Assembly: GCF_001667315.1 (NCBI RefSeq)
Contig: NZ_LZHT01000074.1
Coordinates: 52,110 to 116,109 of the forward strand
DNA length: 64,000 nt
Direction of reading: 5' to 3'
Source of the DNA: Mycobacterium sp. 852002-10029_SCH5224772
GTDB taxonomy: Bacteria; Actinomycetota; Actinomycetes; Mycobacteriales; Mycobacteriaceae
The notes under the pieces were generated by a model. It made no database searches, was not told where the DNA came from, and worked only from the letters and a program-made list of their open reading frames with translations. Position numbers and translations under genes: made by a program. Position 1 is the first letter of the stretch, and every line of letters starts with the position of its first letter. Below are positions 1-9,056 of the stretch, in pieces.

Positions 1-1
1 G

Positions 2-481
2 CGCGGCGCGGTGTTCGCGACCGAAATCGCGGCGGCGCAACGCACGGTGGCGCTGATGTGGGGTGCGGAGGACCTGGTCGCCACGCTCGGCGGTAGCTCC
101 AGCCGTTGGGCCGACGGGACGTACCGCGATGTCGCCCACCACGTGCGGTCGACGGCGCTGCTCAACGCGTCCGCCTTCGGCCGGGTGGCGCTCGACGCGG
201 TCCACCTGGACATCCGTGACCTCGACGGCTTGCGGGCCGAGGCCGAGGACGCCGTCGCGCTGGGGTTCGGTGGGACCGTGTGCATCCACCCGAGCCAGAT
301 CCCGGTGGTGCGCGAGGCGTATCGCCCCAGCGAGGACAGGCTGGACTGGGCGCGACGGGTGCTGGCGGCCGCGCGCACCGAGCGCGGGGTCTTCGCGTTC
401 GAAGGGCAGATGGTCGACTCGCCGGTGCTCAAGCACGCGCAAATGACGTTGCGCAGGGCGGGGGAGACGGTCCCCGGCTGA
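2..481 (+). CDS. citE: CitE-like HpcH/HpaI-family lyase, C-terminal part (5' end outside window)
   Basis: The reading frame is open from the left edge, so only about the last 159 residues are seen; M. tuberculosis CitE (Rv2498c) is about 270 residues. The tail GGTVCIHPSQIPVV followed by FAFEGQMVDSPVLKHA is typical of the citrate lyase beta-like/citramalyl-CoA lyase group of the HpcH/HpaI TIM-barrel family. These enzymes cleave or form C-C bonds in short hydroxyacyl-CoA esters with Mg2+. The gene precedes bkdABC in the same direction, the order I recall from M. tuberculosis, which points to short-chain acyl-CoA or branched-chain carbon metabolism. The exact substrate cannot be read from this fragment. 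Confidence 0.85.
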   Translation, partial: RGAVFATEIAAAQRTVALMWGAEDLVATLGGSSSRWADGTYRDVAHHVRSTALLNASAFGRVALDAVHLDIRDLDGLRAEAEDAVALGFGGTVCIHPSQIPVVREAYRPSEDRLDWARRVLAAARTERGVFAFEGQMVDSPVLKHAQMTLRRAGETVPG

Positions 482-731
482 CCGTTCCGCCGGACGGCGG
501 CTTTGTCGCCCGAGCGCGCCGCTCGGCCGGCCGCGACACGCTCCGCAGTCTTCGCAATCAACGCGGTCTCTTCTCATTTGAGGGCATAATGGTGACTACG
601 CCAGTGTCGCGGCGAGCGAAGCCTTTCGTGTAGCTGGCGATCGACTTCCGCTCGCGGTAGGTCTCGGCTGACCGTTTGCTGTGACCCGCTGTGGCTCGTG
701 GGGCCACGCGGCACCCAGCGAGGGAGGCGGT

Positions 732-1823
732 GTGGCGCAGATGTCTCAGACGCCCATGGCTGTCGACCTCGAACCGGTGCAACTCGTCGCCGCCGATGGC
801 GCGCCGACGTCCGAACGCCGTTACGGCCGTGACCTTCCCGCGGAGACGCTGAGCTGGCTCTACGAGCTGATGGTGATCACCCGGGAACTCGATGCCGAAT
901 TCGTGAACCTCAAGCGGCAGGGTGAGCTGGGACTCTTCGCGTCCTGCCGCGGTCAAGAAGCCGCCCAGATCGGCGCGGCGGCATGCCTGCGCAAAACCGA
1001 CTGGCTGTTTCCCCAATATCGGGAGCTGGGCGCCTTTTTGGTGCGCGGCATCCCGCCCGGGCATGTCGGGGCCGTGTGGCGCGGCACCTGGCATGGCGGC
1101 CTGGAATTCACCAAAAAATGCTGCGCGCCGCTCTCCATTCCGATCGGCACCCAGACCTTGCATGCGGTGGGCGCGGCGATGGCCGCCCAACGGCTGGGCG
1201 AAGATTCGGTGACGCTGGCCTTCCTCGGTGACGGCGCCACCAGCACGGGAGACGTGCACGAGGCGCTGAACTTCGCCGCCGTGTTCACCACGCCCTGTGT
1301 GTTCTTCGTGCAGAACAACCAGTGGGCGATCTCGACGCCGATCCACAAACAGACCGCCGCACCCTCGCTGGCACACAAGGCGATTGGCTACGGCATGCCC
1401 GGAGTCCGGGTAGACGGCAACGACGTCTTGGCGTGCTACGCCGTGACAGCCGAGGCCGCCGCCCGGGCTCGCGCCGGCGCCGGGCCGACGTTGATCGAGG
1501 CGATCACCTACCGCCTGGGTCCGCACACCACCTCCGATGACCCCAGTCGATACCGGACGCAAGGCGAAGTCGATCACTGGGCGGCGCTGGACCCGATCCC
1601 GCGGTACCGCACCTATTTGGCGACCCAGGGCCTGTGGTCAGAACGCTTGGAGGAACGCGTCATTGGCCGCGCACAGCGAATGCGCACCGAATTGCGCGAC
1701 GCGGTGGTCGATGCGCCCGATTTCGACATCGACGAGGTGTTCACCTCGGTGTACGCCGAGATCACGCCGGGACTACAGGCGCAGCGCCAGCAGCTGCGCG
1801 CCGAACTCGACCGAAGCGATTGA
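732..1823 (+). CDS. bkdA: Branched-chain 2-oxoacid dehydrogenase E1 alpha subunit
   Basis: This is the ThDP-dependent decarboxylase alpha chain that, with BkdB, feeds acyl groups to the lipoyl arm of BkdC. The ThDP/Mg2+ motif is clear: LGDGATSTGDVHEALNF starts near residue 165 and ends at the NN pair near residues 195-196. Length is 363 aa from GTG 732. The start is uncertain: AGGGAGG at 721-727 lies 4 nt before GTG 732 and 13 nt before ATG 741, and the conserved family region begins near MAVDLEPVQLV. It is the first gene of bkdABC, with 9 nt separating it from bkdB. The preceding 250 bp are noncoding and probably hold the operon promoter, but I could not pick a convincing -35/-10 pair. Confidence 0.93.
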   Translation: MAQMSQTPMAVDLEPVQLVAADGAPTSERRYGRDLPAETLSWLYELMVITRELDAEFVNLKRQGELGLFASCRGQEAAQIGAAACLRKTDWLFPQYRELGAFLVRGIPPGHVGAVWRGTWHGGLEFTKKCCAPLSIPIGTQTLHAVGAAMAAQRLGEDSVTLAFLGDGATSTGDVHEALNFAAVFTTPCVFFVQNNQWAISTPIHKQTAAPSLAHKAIGYGMPGVRVDGNDVLACYAVTAEAAARARAGAGPTLIEAITYRLGPHTTSDDPSRYRTQGEVDHWAALDPIPRYRTYLATQGLWSERLEERVIGRAQRMRTELRDAVVDAPDFDIDEVFTSVYAEITPGLQAQRQQLRAELDRSD

Positions 1824-1832
1824 GAGGCATCG

Positions 1833-2888
1833 ATGACACAGCTCGCTGATCGCCCGGCCGGCCACGACGAAACACTCACCGCGGCAGTGGACACCGTCGC
1901 GCTGGGTGCGCAGTCGTTGACCATGGTGCAGGCGCTCAACCGCGCCCTGCACGACGCGATGGCCGCCGATGATCGGGTGCTGGTGTTCGGTGAAGACGTC
2001 TCGGTCGCGGGAGGGGTGTTCCGGGCGACCGAGGGACTGGCCGAGGTATTCGGTGTGAGCCGTTGCTTTGACACGCCGCTGGCGGAGTCCGCCATTGTCG
2101 GGATCGCGGTGGGGTTGGCATTGCGTGGCTTCGTTCCCGTGCCCGAGATTCAGTTCGACGGGTTTTCCTACGCGGCCTTCGACCAGGTGGTCAGCCACCT
2201 GGCGAAGTATCGCACCCGTACCCGCGGCGAGATCAACATGCCGGTGACGGTCCGCATCCCATCCTTCGGGGGAATCGGTGCCGCAGAACATCATTCGGAT
2301 TCCACCGAGTCATATTGGGCGCATACCGCCGGATTGAAGGTGGTGGTGCCGTCCAGCCCGGCCGACGCGTATTGGCTGCTGCGCCACGCGATCGCCTCCC
2401 CGGATCCGGTGATGTTCCTGGAGCCGAAGCGGCGCTACCAGGGGCGCGGCATGGTCGATGTCACCCGCCCCGAACCGCCGATCGGGCGGGCGATGGTGCG
2501 CCGGCCGGGCACCGACGTGACCGTCGTGACCTACGGCAGCTTGGTCGGCACCGCGGTCGGTGCCGCCCAAGAGGCGCAGCGCCAGCGTGGTTGGAGCCTG
2601 GAGGTCATCGACCTGCGGTCATTGGTGCCACTGGACTTCGACACCGTCGCCACCTCGATCCACCGGACCGGGCGCTGCGTGGTGATGCACGAGGGTCCGC
2701 GCAGCCTGGGGTATGGAGCCGAGCTGGCCGCCCGCATTCAAGAGGAGATGTTCTACGAGCTCGAGGCACCGGTGCTGCGCGCGTGCGGGTTCGACACCCC
2801 CTACCCGCCGGCCCGGTTGGAGAAGTGGTGGTTGCCCGGCCCGGACCGGCTGCTGGACTGCGTCGAGCGCGCTTTGGATCAGCCATGA
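1833..2888 (+). CDS. bkdB: Branched-chain 2-oxoacid dehydrogenase E1 beta subunit
   Basis: A 351-residue transketolase-like beta chain that forms the E1 heterotetramer with BkdA. The N-terminal pyrimidine-binding half has [15 protein letters not shown] (about residues 49-63), [17 protein letters not shown] and the [15 protein letters not shown] segment. The C-terminal transketolase domain has [18 protein letters not shown] and [21 protein letters not shown] sits just upstream of ATG 1833. The stop overlaps the bkdC start in an ATGA tetranucleotide at 2885-2888, which indicates translational coupling. Length and order match the M. tuberculosis operon (Rv2497c-Rv2495c) as I recall it. Confidence 0.94.
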   Translation: MTQLADRPAGHDETLTAAVDTVALGAQSLTMVQALNRALHDAMAADDRVLVFGEDVSVAGGVFRATEGLAEVFGVSRCFDTPLAESAIVGIAVGLALRGFVPVPEIQFDGFSYAAFDQVVSHLAKYRTRTRGEINMPVTVRIPSFGGIGAAEHHSDSTESYWAHTAGLKVVVPSSPADAYWLLRHAIASPDPVMFLEPKRRYQGRGMVDVTRPEPPIGRAMVRRPGTDVTVVTYGSLVGTAVGAAQEAQRQRGWSLEVIDLRSLVPLDFDTVATSIHRTGRCVVMHEGPRSLGYGAELAARIQEEMFYELEAPVLRACGFDTPYPPARLEKWWLPGPDRLLDCVERALDQP

Positions 2889-4063
2889 CCGGCCCGTCCG
2901 CGAAGGAGAGGATCAAGCCGTTTCGAGTCCCCGACCTCGGTGAGGGACTGGAAGAAGTGACGGTGACGCACTGGAGCGTCGCGGTGGGCGACGACGTCGA
3001 GCTCAACCAGGTGTTGTGCACGGTGGAGACCGCCAAGGCCGAGGTGGAGATCCCCAGCCCGCACGCCGGGCGGATCATCGAAATGAACGGCGCCGAGGGC
3101 GATGTGCTCCAGGTGGGGGCAGTGCTGGTACAGATCGACACGGCACCGCGCAGCGGCGACCTACCGGCGGCCGAGGCGGCGCCGCCCACCCTGGTCGGCT
3201 ATGGCGCCGATGCCGGCGTCGACAGCAGCCGGCGGACCGGCCGTCCGCTGGCCGCCCCCCCGGTGCGCAAACTGGCCAAAGAATTGATGGTCGACCTGGC
3301 CTCGTTGCCGCACAGCGGCTCCGTCATCACCCGCGAGGATGTGCTGTCGGCTGCCGGCGGGACCGGGAACGGAGCCGACGTCCGGTCCGTTCACGGTGTG
3401 CAGGCCCGGATGGCGGAGAAAATGGCCCTGTCGCACAAGGAGATTCCGGCGGCGAAGATCACCGTCGAGGTGGACTGCACCGAGTTGGTGCGGCTGTCCG
3501 ACCAGCTCGGCGCGACGGATCAGAATATTACGCCCTTCCTCCTGACGCTGCGGCTGCTGGCGATCGCGTTGCGCCACAACGAAATTCTGAATTCTACGTG
3601 GGTCGATTCCCCGCACGGCCCGCAGCTACGCGTCGACCACCGGTTGCACCTGGGGATCGCCGCTGCCACCGAACGGGGCCTGCTCGTCCCGGTACTCGCC
3701 GACGCCCACACCAAGACGACGCGCGAACTGGCTGCTCGCGCAGCCGAATTGATCGCCGGTGCGCGTGCGGGCACCCTGACGCCGGGGGAGCTGCGGGGCT
3801 CGACGTTCACCGTGTCGAACTTCGGCGCGTTGGGTGTGGACGAGGGCGTACCGGTGATCAATTACCCCGAAGCGGCCATCCTCGGGATGGGGGCGATCAA
3901 GCCGCGGCCGGTGGCCCTCGGCGCCGAGGTCGTGGTGCGTCCGACGATGTCGCTGACCTGTGTGTTCGACCATCGTATCGCCGACGGCGCGCAGGCGGCC
4001 CAATTTGTCTGCGAGTTAAGGGATCTGATCGAGTCACCCGGCACCGCCCTGCTGGATTTGTAA
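2885..4063 (+). CDS. bkdC: Branched-chain 2-oxoacid dehydrogenase E2 (dihydrolipoyl acyltransferase)
   Basis: A 392-residue E2 core. One lipoyl domain (about residues 10-85) carries the lipoylated lysine in VETAKAEVE, Lys51. A peripheral subunit-binding domain (about 115-155) contains [11 protein letters not shown]. The catalytic domain ends with DHRIADG at about residues 362-368, the CoA-acyltransferase His/Asp motif. The frame stays open upstream inside bkdB, but ATG 2885 is chosen because it overlaps the bkdB stop (ATGA) and is followed at once by the lipoyl domain ([10 protein letters not shown]). In mycobacteria the shared E3 (Lpd) is encoded elsewhere; none is present here. The 3' end faces echA14 across a 20-bp gap. 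Confidence 0.95.
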   Translation: MTGPSAKERIKPFRVPDLGEGLEEVTVTHWSVAVGDDVELNQVLCTVETAKAEVEIPSPHAGRIIEMNGAEGDVLQVGAVLVQIDTAPRSGDLPAAEAAPPTLVGYGADAGVDSSRRTGRPLAAPPVRKLAKELMVDLASLPHSGSVITREDVLSAAGGTGNGADVRSVHGVQARMAEKMALSHKEIPAAKITVEVDCTELVRLSDQLGATDQNITPFLLTLRLLAIALRHNEILNSTWVDSPHGPQLRVDHRLHLGIAAATERGLLVPVLADAHTKTTRELAARAAELIAGARAGTLTPGELRGSTFTVSNFGALGVDEGVPVINYPEAAILGMGAIKPRPVALGAEVVVRPTMSLTCVFDHRIADGAQAAQFVCELRDLIESPGTALLDL

Positions 4064-4083
4064 CCCCCGCGTCGACAGCCCGG

Positions 4084-4854
4084 CTACTTGCGTTGCGCTG
4101 CGGCCAATCGCTGTGCGAATTCTGGTGACTCGATCGAGGAGGCCTGCGGCCCAAGCTCGGCGCGCATGGCCTGCTGGTGTTGCTCATGGTCCAGCGACCC
4201 CGGGCTGGCGGTCGCGCGCATGGTGGCCTTCGTCGCCAGCACCACCTCGCGCGGTGCCGCCGCCGGCCCGGCGGCCAATTCCAGCGCCGCGGCCACCGGA
4301 TCGTCGGCGACATGCAGCGCCAGGCCATGCCGCACTGCGGCTTCGGCGTCGAAACGCATGCCGAACAGCAGGGCCGCGCGGGCAACCTGCGGACCGACCG
4401 CGCGCTGCAGCATCCAGGTCGCACCTCCGCCCGGGTGCAGCCCCAGCTTCTGGAATCGCGCATCGAAGAGGGCGGCGGGCCCGGCGATGCGCACGTCGGC
4501 CGCCAGGGCCAAGTTCAGACCGGCGCCCACGGCCGCGCCGTTGACTGCGGCGATGGTCGGGAGTCGGCAACTGCCGATCGCCATAAATCCGTCATAAAGC
4601 TGCTGCAAGCCGGCCTCGGCCGCCCCGCCGCCCGCAGCCCCGAGGGCACTCAGGTCGGCGCCCGCGCAAAACGCCTTGCCCGCCCCCGTGACCACCACGG
4701 CATGCACGTCGGGATCGGCCTCAGCCCGCTCGACGGCCTCGCGCAGCAGCCCCGACATCTTGGCGGTCACCGCGTTACGCCGGTCGGGATCATTGACGGT
4801 GATGAGCGCGACGCGATTGTCGACGTCGAGTAAGACGAGATCGGACTGGGCCAT
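4084..4854 (-). CDS. echA14: Enoyl-CoA hydratase/isomerase family protein
   Basis: A 256-residue crotonase-fold protein, the length I recall for M. tuberculosis EchA14. Oxyanion-hole segments are [15 protein letters not shown] (about residues 57-71) and [19 protein letters not shown] (about 105-123). At the place where classical hydratases carry a catalytic glutamate, FDARFQKLG shows no Glu, so hydratase activity should not be assumed. Start ATG 4854 is chosen over the longer frame to 5061 because GGAGG lies 8 nt upstream and the family N-terminus ([18 protein letters not shown]) follows. It is convergent with bkdC, which fits a role in branched-chain or short-chain acyl-CoA breakdown. Confidence 0.88.
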   Translation of the reverse strand: MAQSDLVLLDVDNRVALITVNDPDRRNAVTAKMSGLLREAVERAEADPDVHAVVVTGAGKAFCAGADLSALGAAGGGAAEAGLQQLYDGFMAIGSCRLPTIAAVNGAAVGAGLNLALAADVRIAGPAALFDARFQKLGLHPGGGATWMLQRAVGPQVARAALLFGMRFDAEAAVRHGLALHVADDPVAAALELAAGPAAAPREVVLATKATMRATASPGSLDHEQHQQAMRAELGPQASSIESPEFAQRLAAAQRK

Positions 4855-5302
4855 GTCGGGCACCTCCGGCTTTGGGTTGGGCTGCGGGTCCGCGTGACAT
4901 ACCGGTTCGTCGGCGGCGGCGTGACGGGCGAGGTAAGGGTACTGCGCGTCGCTGCCGCGGCATCGTCGGGTGCGAGCGCGATTAGCAGGGGAGGCAGGAA
5001 TGGGCGGCCGTAAGAAACATCGGCGACCGGTCGTATTGGACATCGCCGGGTTGAACGCCATTCATGGGCGACCGGAGTTCCTGCAGTCCGACGGCGCGCA
5101 AAGAGCATAATCTTTGCGGGCACGCGAGGGAAGTCGAAATCTACAACTAATGCTGTGTTTATGAAATTGTTATGTGCAACTTTTGGGACTCGCCGTCCAA
5201 TTGCGGAAAGAGCTGGGCAAACGCACGACCTGCCCGCCGTGGGGCAGATGGGGGCGGCGGCCGTCACCCGCCCGCCCCAGACCCCGGTGGAGTTGCGGAA
5301 AA
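4855..5302. other. Noncoding interval between echA14 and a hypothetical gene
   Basis: No supported gene lies in this 448-bp stretch. The bases nearest echA14 hold its leader and RBS. Around 5100-5200 the sequence turns A+T-rich, ending the high-G+C backbone. The PE_PGRS, LuxR and VapBC genes that I recall in this interval in M. tuberculosis are absent. Confidence 0.6.
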
Positions 5303-5713
5303 CTAGGACTCCGGTTTCGCCAACTTCTTAGCTAGCTCATCGAGTTCGGCCTGACGTTCACGCACCGCGCACCCCCTGCGATCCAGGCCCGCTCCCTGCA
5401 GGATGGCCCTCGGCAGGGCATTGCTCCGCAACTTGATGTTGGCGTAATGGATTGCCGCATCGATCATTTCGATGTAGCGCTCCGCATCATGCTCCGAGCA
5501 GGAGCCCTCGATCCGCTGGACTTCGTCCCAGCAAGGATAGGAGGAGTACCGGGCATCAAGTTGTTGCTGCGATACCTGAGATCCGAAGTAACATCGCCAA
5601 TCTCGGCTCAGCCAGCCCCTCGTCTTCACTTCGACTTTGATTCGACTACCCACGCCGGCTATGAACCTCGGCTCCCCGACACGTACTACCGGCTGCCAGT
5701 CATTCGACGCCAT
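5303..5713 (-). CDS. Hypothetical protein, 136 aa
   Basis: I do not recognise this protein. It is soluble and mixed-charge, with an aromatic Cys/Trp-rich centre (RGWLSRDWRCYFGSQ and YPCWDEVQRIEGSC, about residues 32-72). A helical stretch DAERYIEMIDAAIHYANIKL follows, then a charged C-terminal helix (ERQAELDELAKKLAKPES). No signal peptide or membrane segment is visible. A GAGGGG-like RBS lies about 11 nt before ATG 5713. Codon use and G+C are lower than in the backbone, so it probably belongs to the accessory region, although it lies outside the leftmost tRNA-derived att copy at 6680. Confidence 0.6.
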   Translation of the reverse strand: MASNDWQPVVRVGEPRFIAGVGSRIKVEVKTRGWLSRDWRCYFGSQVSQQQLDARYSSYPCWDEVQRIEGSCSEHDAERYIEMIDAAIHYANIKLRSNALPRAILQGAGLDRRGCAVRERQAELDELAKKLAKPES

Positions 5714-6472
5714 ATATCGCCAACCCCTCGAAGAGAAGACGCCCTAACTAATGATCTCCCCGAGGGCGTCGACTGCTCGTCACGACACGCTGCTCCCAGA
5801 ATACTGAATCCGCAAACTTTGGATAGTCACTTTGGCTACTTCCGGGCATCGCACGGTATGCAGACCGGCCGAATAACCATTACCGCCGGTCCTATGTGTG
5901 CGCTTTGTCGCCCGTGATTTCGGCAGTAAATATTGCTGTGACCTGCACCACTGCGCCATTTGGGCGCGTGGCGGCAGACCGTCGATCCGTCGGCCGCAGC
6001 GGGCGCCGCAGGCCGGGCGAGACCGCGCGGGCCAAGGGTCCATGGGGACCAGCAAGGCCGCCGCCGCAAGCTCATCTCGGCTCGCGAGAGCAACGCCATT
6101 CGGCACTGACCCGAGGAGACCCCATGCGCACTGCGGCGGACAAAACGTCAAGCGATCGGCGGTCGGCTAACAGGTTCCGCGCCGAGTGATTCGACAGCTG
6201 TCGGACCGGCCTCGCCATGTTGTGCGATCCGGCGCTGACTGGGTATCGAGAAGCGGTCCGGCAATATGTCGCGGCGCGCTGACGTCACAACGGCAAGTGG
6301 CGCAACAGGTTTTGCTCATGCCCACGGTTCCTCCGAGGTCCGTCTGGGCAAGGACGAACGAGCGTCGCCACCCGTCGACGCGCGAGGGCCGGGCTCGCGG
6401 TTGCTGAAGGGCTTGTCTGCGTTCTGCGGATATTGCCACGGGGGATGCCGGCCGGGCTTACGCTTTCCAGCT
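5714..6472. other. Noncoding or degraded interval left of the integrative elements
   Basis: I find no convincing gene in these 760 bp on either strand. The open frames present are short, overlap each other in opposite strands and have poor initiation contexts. It may be decayed sequence between the old backbone and the att copy at 6680. Confidence 0.5.
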
Positions 6473-6598
6473 ATGACCAGGGGGAAGAAGGTCTTGTTCG
6501 CGCTGGCGCTCGCGTTCGCCGTCTCAATGACGTCGGTGAGCTGCATACCTATCGACATACCCACCTGCCCGGCGGGCGGCGGTCCGGTCGGCTGCTGA
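6473..6598 (+). CDS. Possible small exported lipoprotein-like peptide, 41 aa
   Basis: From ATG 6473 the frame reads a basic start (MTRGKK), a hydrophobic core (VLFALALAFAVSM) and then TSVSCIPIDIP, ending with CPAGGGPVGC. The -4 to +1 positions (S-V-S-C) resemble a weak lipobox, and three cysteines lie in the mature part. No strong Shine-Dalgarno is seen, and the upstream extension of the frame does not look coding. The call rests only on the signal-peptide-like layout and may be chance. Confidence 0.4.
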   Translation: MTRGKKVLFALALAFAVSMTSVSCIPIDIPTCPAGGGPVGC

Positions 6599-6679
6599 TC
6601 ACCAGCGCTGTAGGGGGCGGGAGCCACCCGTCGTCGGGTGCTGCGTAATAGAGGGATCCCTGCGCCGCCCGCAGATTTG

Positions 6680-6727
6680 CCTCTCCCCGTGCCCCCGGCA
6701 GGATTCGAACCTGCGACCTAGGGATTA
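6680..6727 (-). repeat. Displaced tRNA-Arg 3' end (outer att copy of element 1)
   Basis: These 48 bp are identical to 11053-11100. Read on the minus strand they hold the anticodon-arm 3' half, the T-arm (GCAGG-TTCGAAT-CCTGC), the acceptor 3' strand and 8 bp beyond the tRNA end. There is no D-arm or 5' acceptor half, so this is not a functional tRNA. Identity to the complete tRNA at 24241-24314 covers the core at 6712-6727. Such displaced 3' ends are left when elements integrate into tRNA genes. Unlike the 11053 copy, it diverges right after GGGATTA. Confidence 0.85.
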
Positions 6728-6975
6728 CCGATCGGCGCACCTCGTGCTTGCTTGACATCGCTCATTTTCGCTTGTGCTACAACCGGTTTGGCGATGATTC
6801 GGCATCGCCGAAAACCCACCGATTACTGTTGAGTCGCGGACATTGGCGATGCATAAGCGATGACCACATTCCCGAGGTCGTGAGCGAAAGTACCGCGCGT
6901 AGAGCCTGGGGAGCCATCGCGGCCCCATAGGGGACGAGTGAAAGCTCTTCGGTCGATCAAGCAGTATTGACTAGG

Positions 6976-7947
6976 TCAATGCCCGTTGCCGCCGACCCAT
7001 CGGTGATACGCGTCTATCTCGACATTGCTGCCGCACACGATGGTGACGACGTGCCTGTCGGCGAAGCGGTCGCGGTCTTCGAGGATGGCTGCGATGCCGA
7101 GCGCGGCCGACGGTTCGACGACGAGGCCAGCGACTTCGAAAAGCATCCGCATACCGGCGATGATCGATGCTTCCTGGACCAAGACGGCATCGTCAGCGAC
7201 CAGAAGCAGGTCGTTCAGGACCGTCGGAATTGGAGACCGGCCGACGACAGCATCTGCAATGGTGTCAGTTGACTCGGTGGTAACAACGTGCCGCTGGTGC
7301 CACGAATGTGTCATCGCCGGTGCACCGGCCGGCTGAACGCAGATCACCTCCACCTCGGGAGCACAGAGCTTCATCACATGCCCGACGCCGGTAGCGAGGG
7401 CTCCGCCGCCCAGAGCGATCAGTACGGCGTCGAACGACGACCCCGCATCAACCAGTTCCAGGCCAATGGTCGCCGCGCCCTCACAAGTTTCGATGTCCAA
7501 GCTGTCTTCGAGCAGTGGAATGCCATCACGCCGCGCGATGGCCGCCGCTCGCGCACGGGCCATCTCGTGATCGCCGTCGACTAATTCCAATCTGGCGCCC
7601 AGTGCACGCATGCGATCAAGCTTGACCTGGGGTGAAAACCGGGATGCCACGACCGTGACGTCGAGGCCCCTGGTGCGACCAGACCAAGCGAGGGCTTGGC
7701 CGAGGTTGCCTCCGCTGGCACACACCACTGCGGACGAGCCATTGTGGGCGAGCATGCTCGCGACGACCTCTGCGCCGCGCGCCTTGAAGCTGCGGACCGG
7801 GTTCGCTGTTTCGAGCTTGATGCTCACCGCGCACCCGAGGCTTCGCTGCAGAGCCTCGCAGCGGTACAGCGGAGTATCGAGAAAAATCGGCTCGATGATC
7901 CGGCGAGCCGCCCGGATTCGAGCAGTGTCGAGGCGCGTCTGCTGCAC
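6976..7947 (-). CDS. PLP-dependent threonine/serine dehydratase-like enzyme (fold type II)
   Basis: A 323-residue protein of the tryptophan synthase beta/threonine dehydratase superfamily. The PLP Schiff-base lysine is Lys55 in VRSFKARGA. The substrate-carboxylate loop is ASGGNLGQA (about residues 77-85), and the phosphate-binding glycine loop is GGGALATG (180-187). The C-terminal VCGSNVEID fits the PLP pyridine-nitrogen site. There is no ACT regulatory domain, so it resembles catabolic dehydratases or racemases more than biosynthetic IlvA. It starts at GTG 7947 with a weak RBS. It lies inside element 1 and not in the conserved backbone, so it is probably cargo. Its substrate cannot be assigned. 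Confidence 0.8.
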   Translation of the reverse strand: MQQTRLDTARIRAARRIIEPIFLDTPLYRCEALQRSLGCAVSIKLETANPVRSFKARGAEVVASMLAHNGSSAVVCASGGNLGQALAWSGRTRGLDVTVVASRFSPQVKLDRMRALGARLELVDGDHEMARARAAAIARRDGIPLLEDSLDIETCEGAATIGLELVDAGSSFDAVLIALGGGALATGVGHVMKLCAPEVEVICVQPAGAPAMTHSWHQRHVVTTESTDTIADAVVGRSPIPTVLNDLLLVADDAVLVQEASIIAGMRMLFEVAGLVVEPSAALGIAAILEDRDRFADRHVVTIVCGSNVEIDAYHRWVGGNGH

Positions 7948-8091
7948 GACACAGCAGCGTAGCGCCGTCGGCGGCTACTCGAGGCAGACCAGAAGGATTC
8001 ATTCTGCGGCGTCGAGCGGACCGAAACCCATCGCGAGGTCGCCATCGATGACGGCAGGCTTGATTCGTAGCGCTGAAACAGTCTTCGTCGC

Positions 8092-8226
8092 TCAAATGGC
8101 TAGCTCGCCGCGAGTGATGGTGACCGCGCGACCGGTCAAGTCGACCCGGCCATCGCCTAGCAGCAGGTCAATGCGTGCACCGCGCGGCGAAACTTGCAGC
8201 CCGGTCAAAGTGGTCTTTGACCAGCC
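8092..8226 (-). pseudogene. Remnant of a PhzF-family isomerase (C-terminus only)
   Basis: On the minus strand about 43 codons read WSKTTLTGLQVSPRGARI, then a variable loop, then GDGRVDLTGRAVTITRGELAI and a TGA at 8094-8092. This is the closing beta-strand pattern of PhzF-like proteins (LTGLQVS...GDRV.LTGRAVTV..GEL). Upstream, the frame continues without family resemblance and lacks the expected DPVTGSAH region, so the gene has lost its 5' part. It sits between the PLP enzyme and the AbiE operator. The assignment is from memory of the family pattern. Confidence 0.5.
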
Positions 8227-8347
8227 GCTAAGACACGTCGATCGGTGAAGGCTGGCGCGCTCGCGGATCGGGTAGGGCGTTCGCCGGTCTGCGCATCTGG
8301 CCTCGGGATAGCTGGACCGATTGTATTACGTCGCCACCTTCTGCATC

Positions 8348-8388
8348 AGTATGCATTTTGTACTCTTAAAGAGTACGCTATGCATACT
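8348..8388. promoter_or_regulatory. Nested palindrome, probable AbiEi operator and promoter region
   Basis: A 41-bp two-layer inverted repeat is centred on 8368. Outer arms are AGTATGCAT (8348-8356) and ATGCATACT (8380-8388). Inner arms are GTACTCT (8360-8366) and AGAGTAC (8370-8376) around TAA. Both layers are perfect and share one centre; only the 3-bp spacers between layers mismatch. It ends 2 bp before the AGGAGG RBS (8391-8396) of the antitoxin gene. AbiEi antitoxins are known to repress their own promoters through inverted repeats, so autoregulation here is a direct inference. Confidence 0.75.
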
Positions 8389-8399
8389 TAAGGAGGGAT

Positions 8400-9056
8400 A
8401 TGAAGAGGCGGCGCGAAACCACGCCTTTGCCAGCCAGCCTGGCAAGCTTACCTATGCGGACCTTTCGTCCGCGCGATGCTGAGATTGCCTATCCGCACCC
8501 GCGAACCCAGCTTGCTCGGTTGGTAGAACGAGGAGTCCTTCATCGCGTAGCGGAAGGCTATTACGTCGTAGTTCCGCAGGAGATGGCTGGGCGTCCGTGG
8601 CTGCCGAACCTAGAAGCCGCCGCGGCCGGGATCGCCTCGGCAATCTATGGCACCGACGGCGCGGCGCTCATGGGTATCAGCGCTGCCCGCGTTCTGGGAG
8701 CCATACCGCGTGCCTTGGCGACGGCTGTCGTCGCCGTGCCGAAGCAGCACCGGCCCATCGCTCTTACTGACCGTTTTTCTGTTGTGCGCTTCGTCAAACG
8801 TGACATGACTCGTCTGGACGTGGAGCGCGTACAGACGCCGCTTGGGCCAGCTCTTACTACGACACCCGAGCAGACAATTCTCGATCTGGCGCACCGGCCC
8901 TCACTTGGCGACGCGGAAGTAGAGGTCCCATCCGCGATAGCGGCGCTCTATGGACGCAGCGACAAAAAGCGAATGGAGGCGAACGCACTCGATCAGCGGC
9001 TCACGGCATCACTACGGCGCGCCGAAGTGTGGGCTGGAGCTCACGGTGGATCTTGA
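8400..9056 (+). CDS. AbiEi-family antitoxin / autoregulator (MenA-like)
   Basis: A 218-residue protein with an N-terminal winged-helix region (about residues 18-58; RDAEIAYPHPRTQLARLVERGVLHRVAEGYYVV). It is followed by the antitoxin body ALMGISAARVLGAIPRALATAVVAVP and TTTPEQTILDLAHRPSLGD, a layout typical of AbiEi antitoxins of type IV-like AbiE systems. AGGAGG at 8391-8396 precedes ATG 8400. The stop overlaps the toxin's likely GTG start by 11 nt. By family it should neutralise the AbiEii nucleotidyltransferase and repress the operon via the palindrome at 8348-8388. It is cargo of element 1. Confidence 0.85.
   Translation: MKRRRETTPLPASLASLPMRTFRPRDAEIAYPHPRTQLARLVERGVLHRVAEGYYVVVPQEMAGRPWLPNLEAAAAGIASAIYGTDGAALMGISAARVLGAIPRALATAVVAVPKQHRPIALTDRFSVVRFVKRDMTRLDVERVQTPLGPALTTTPEQTILDLAHRPSLGDAEVEVPSAIAALYGRSDKKRMEANALDQRLTASLRRAEVWAGAHGGS

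Noticed and set aside
6691..6727. tRNA gene at the left att copy
   Set aside because: Only the 3' half is present; there is no D-arm, 5' acceptor strand or complete anticodon arm.
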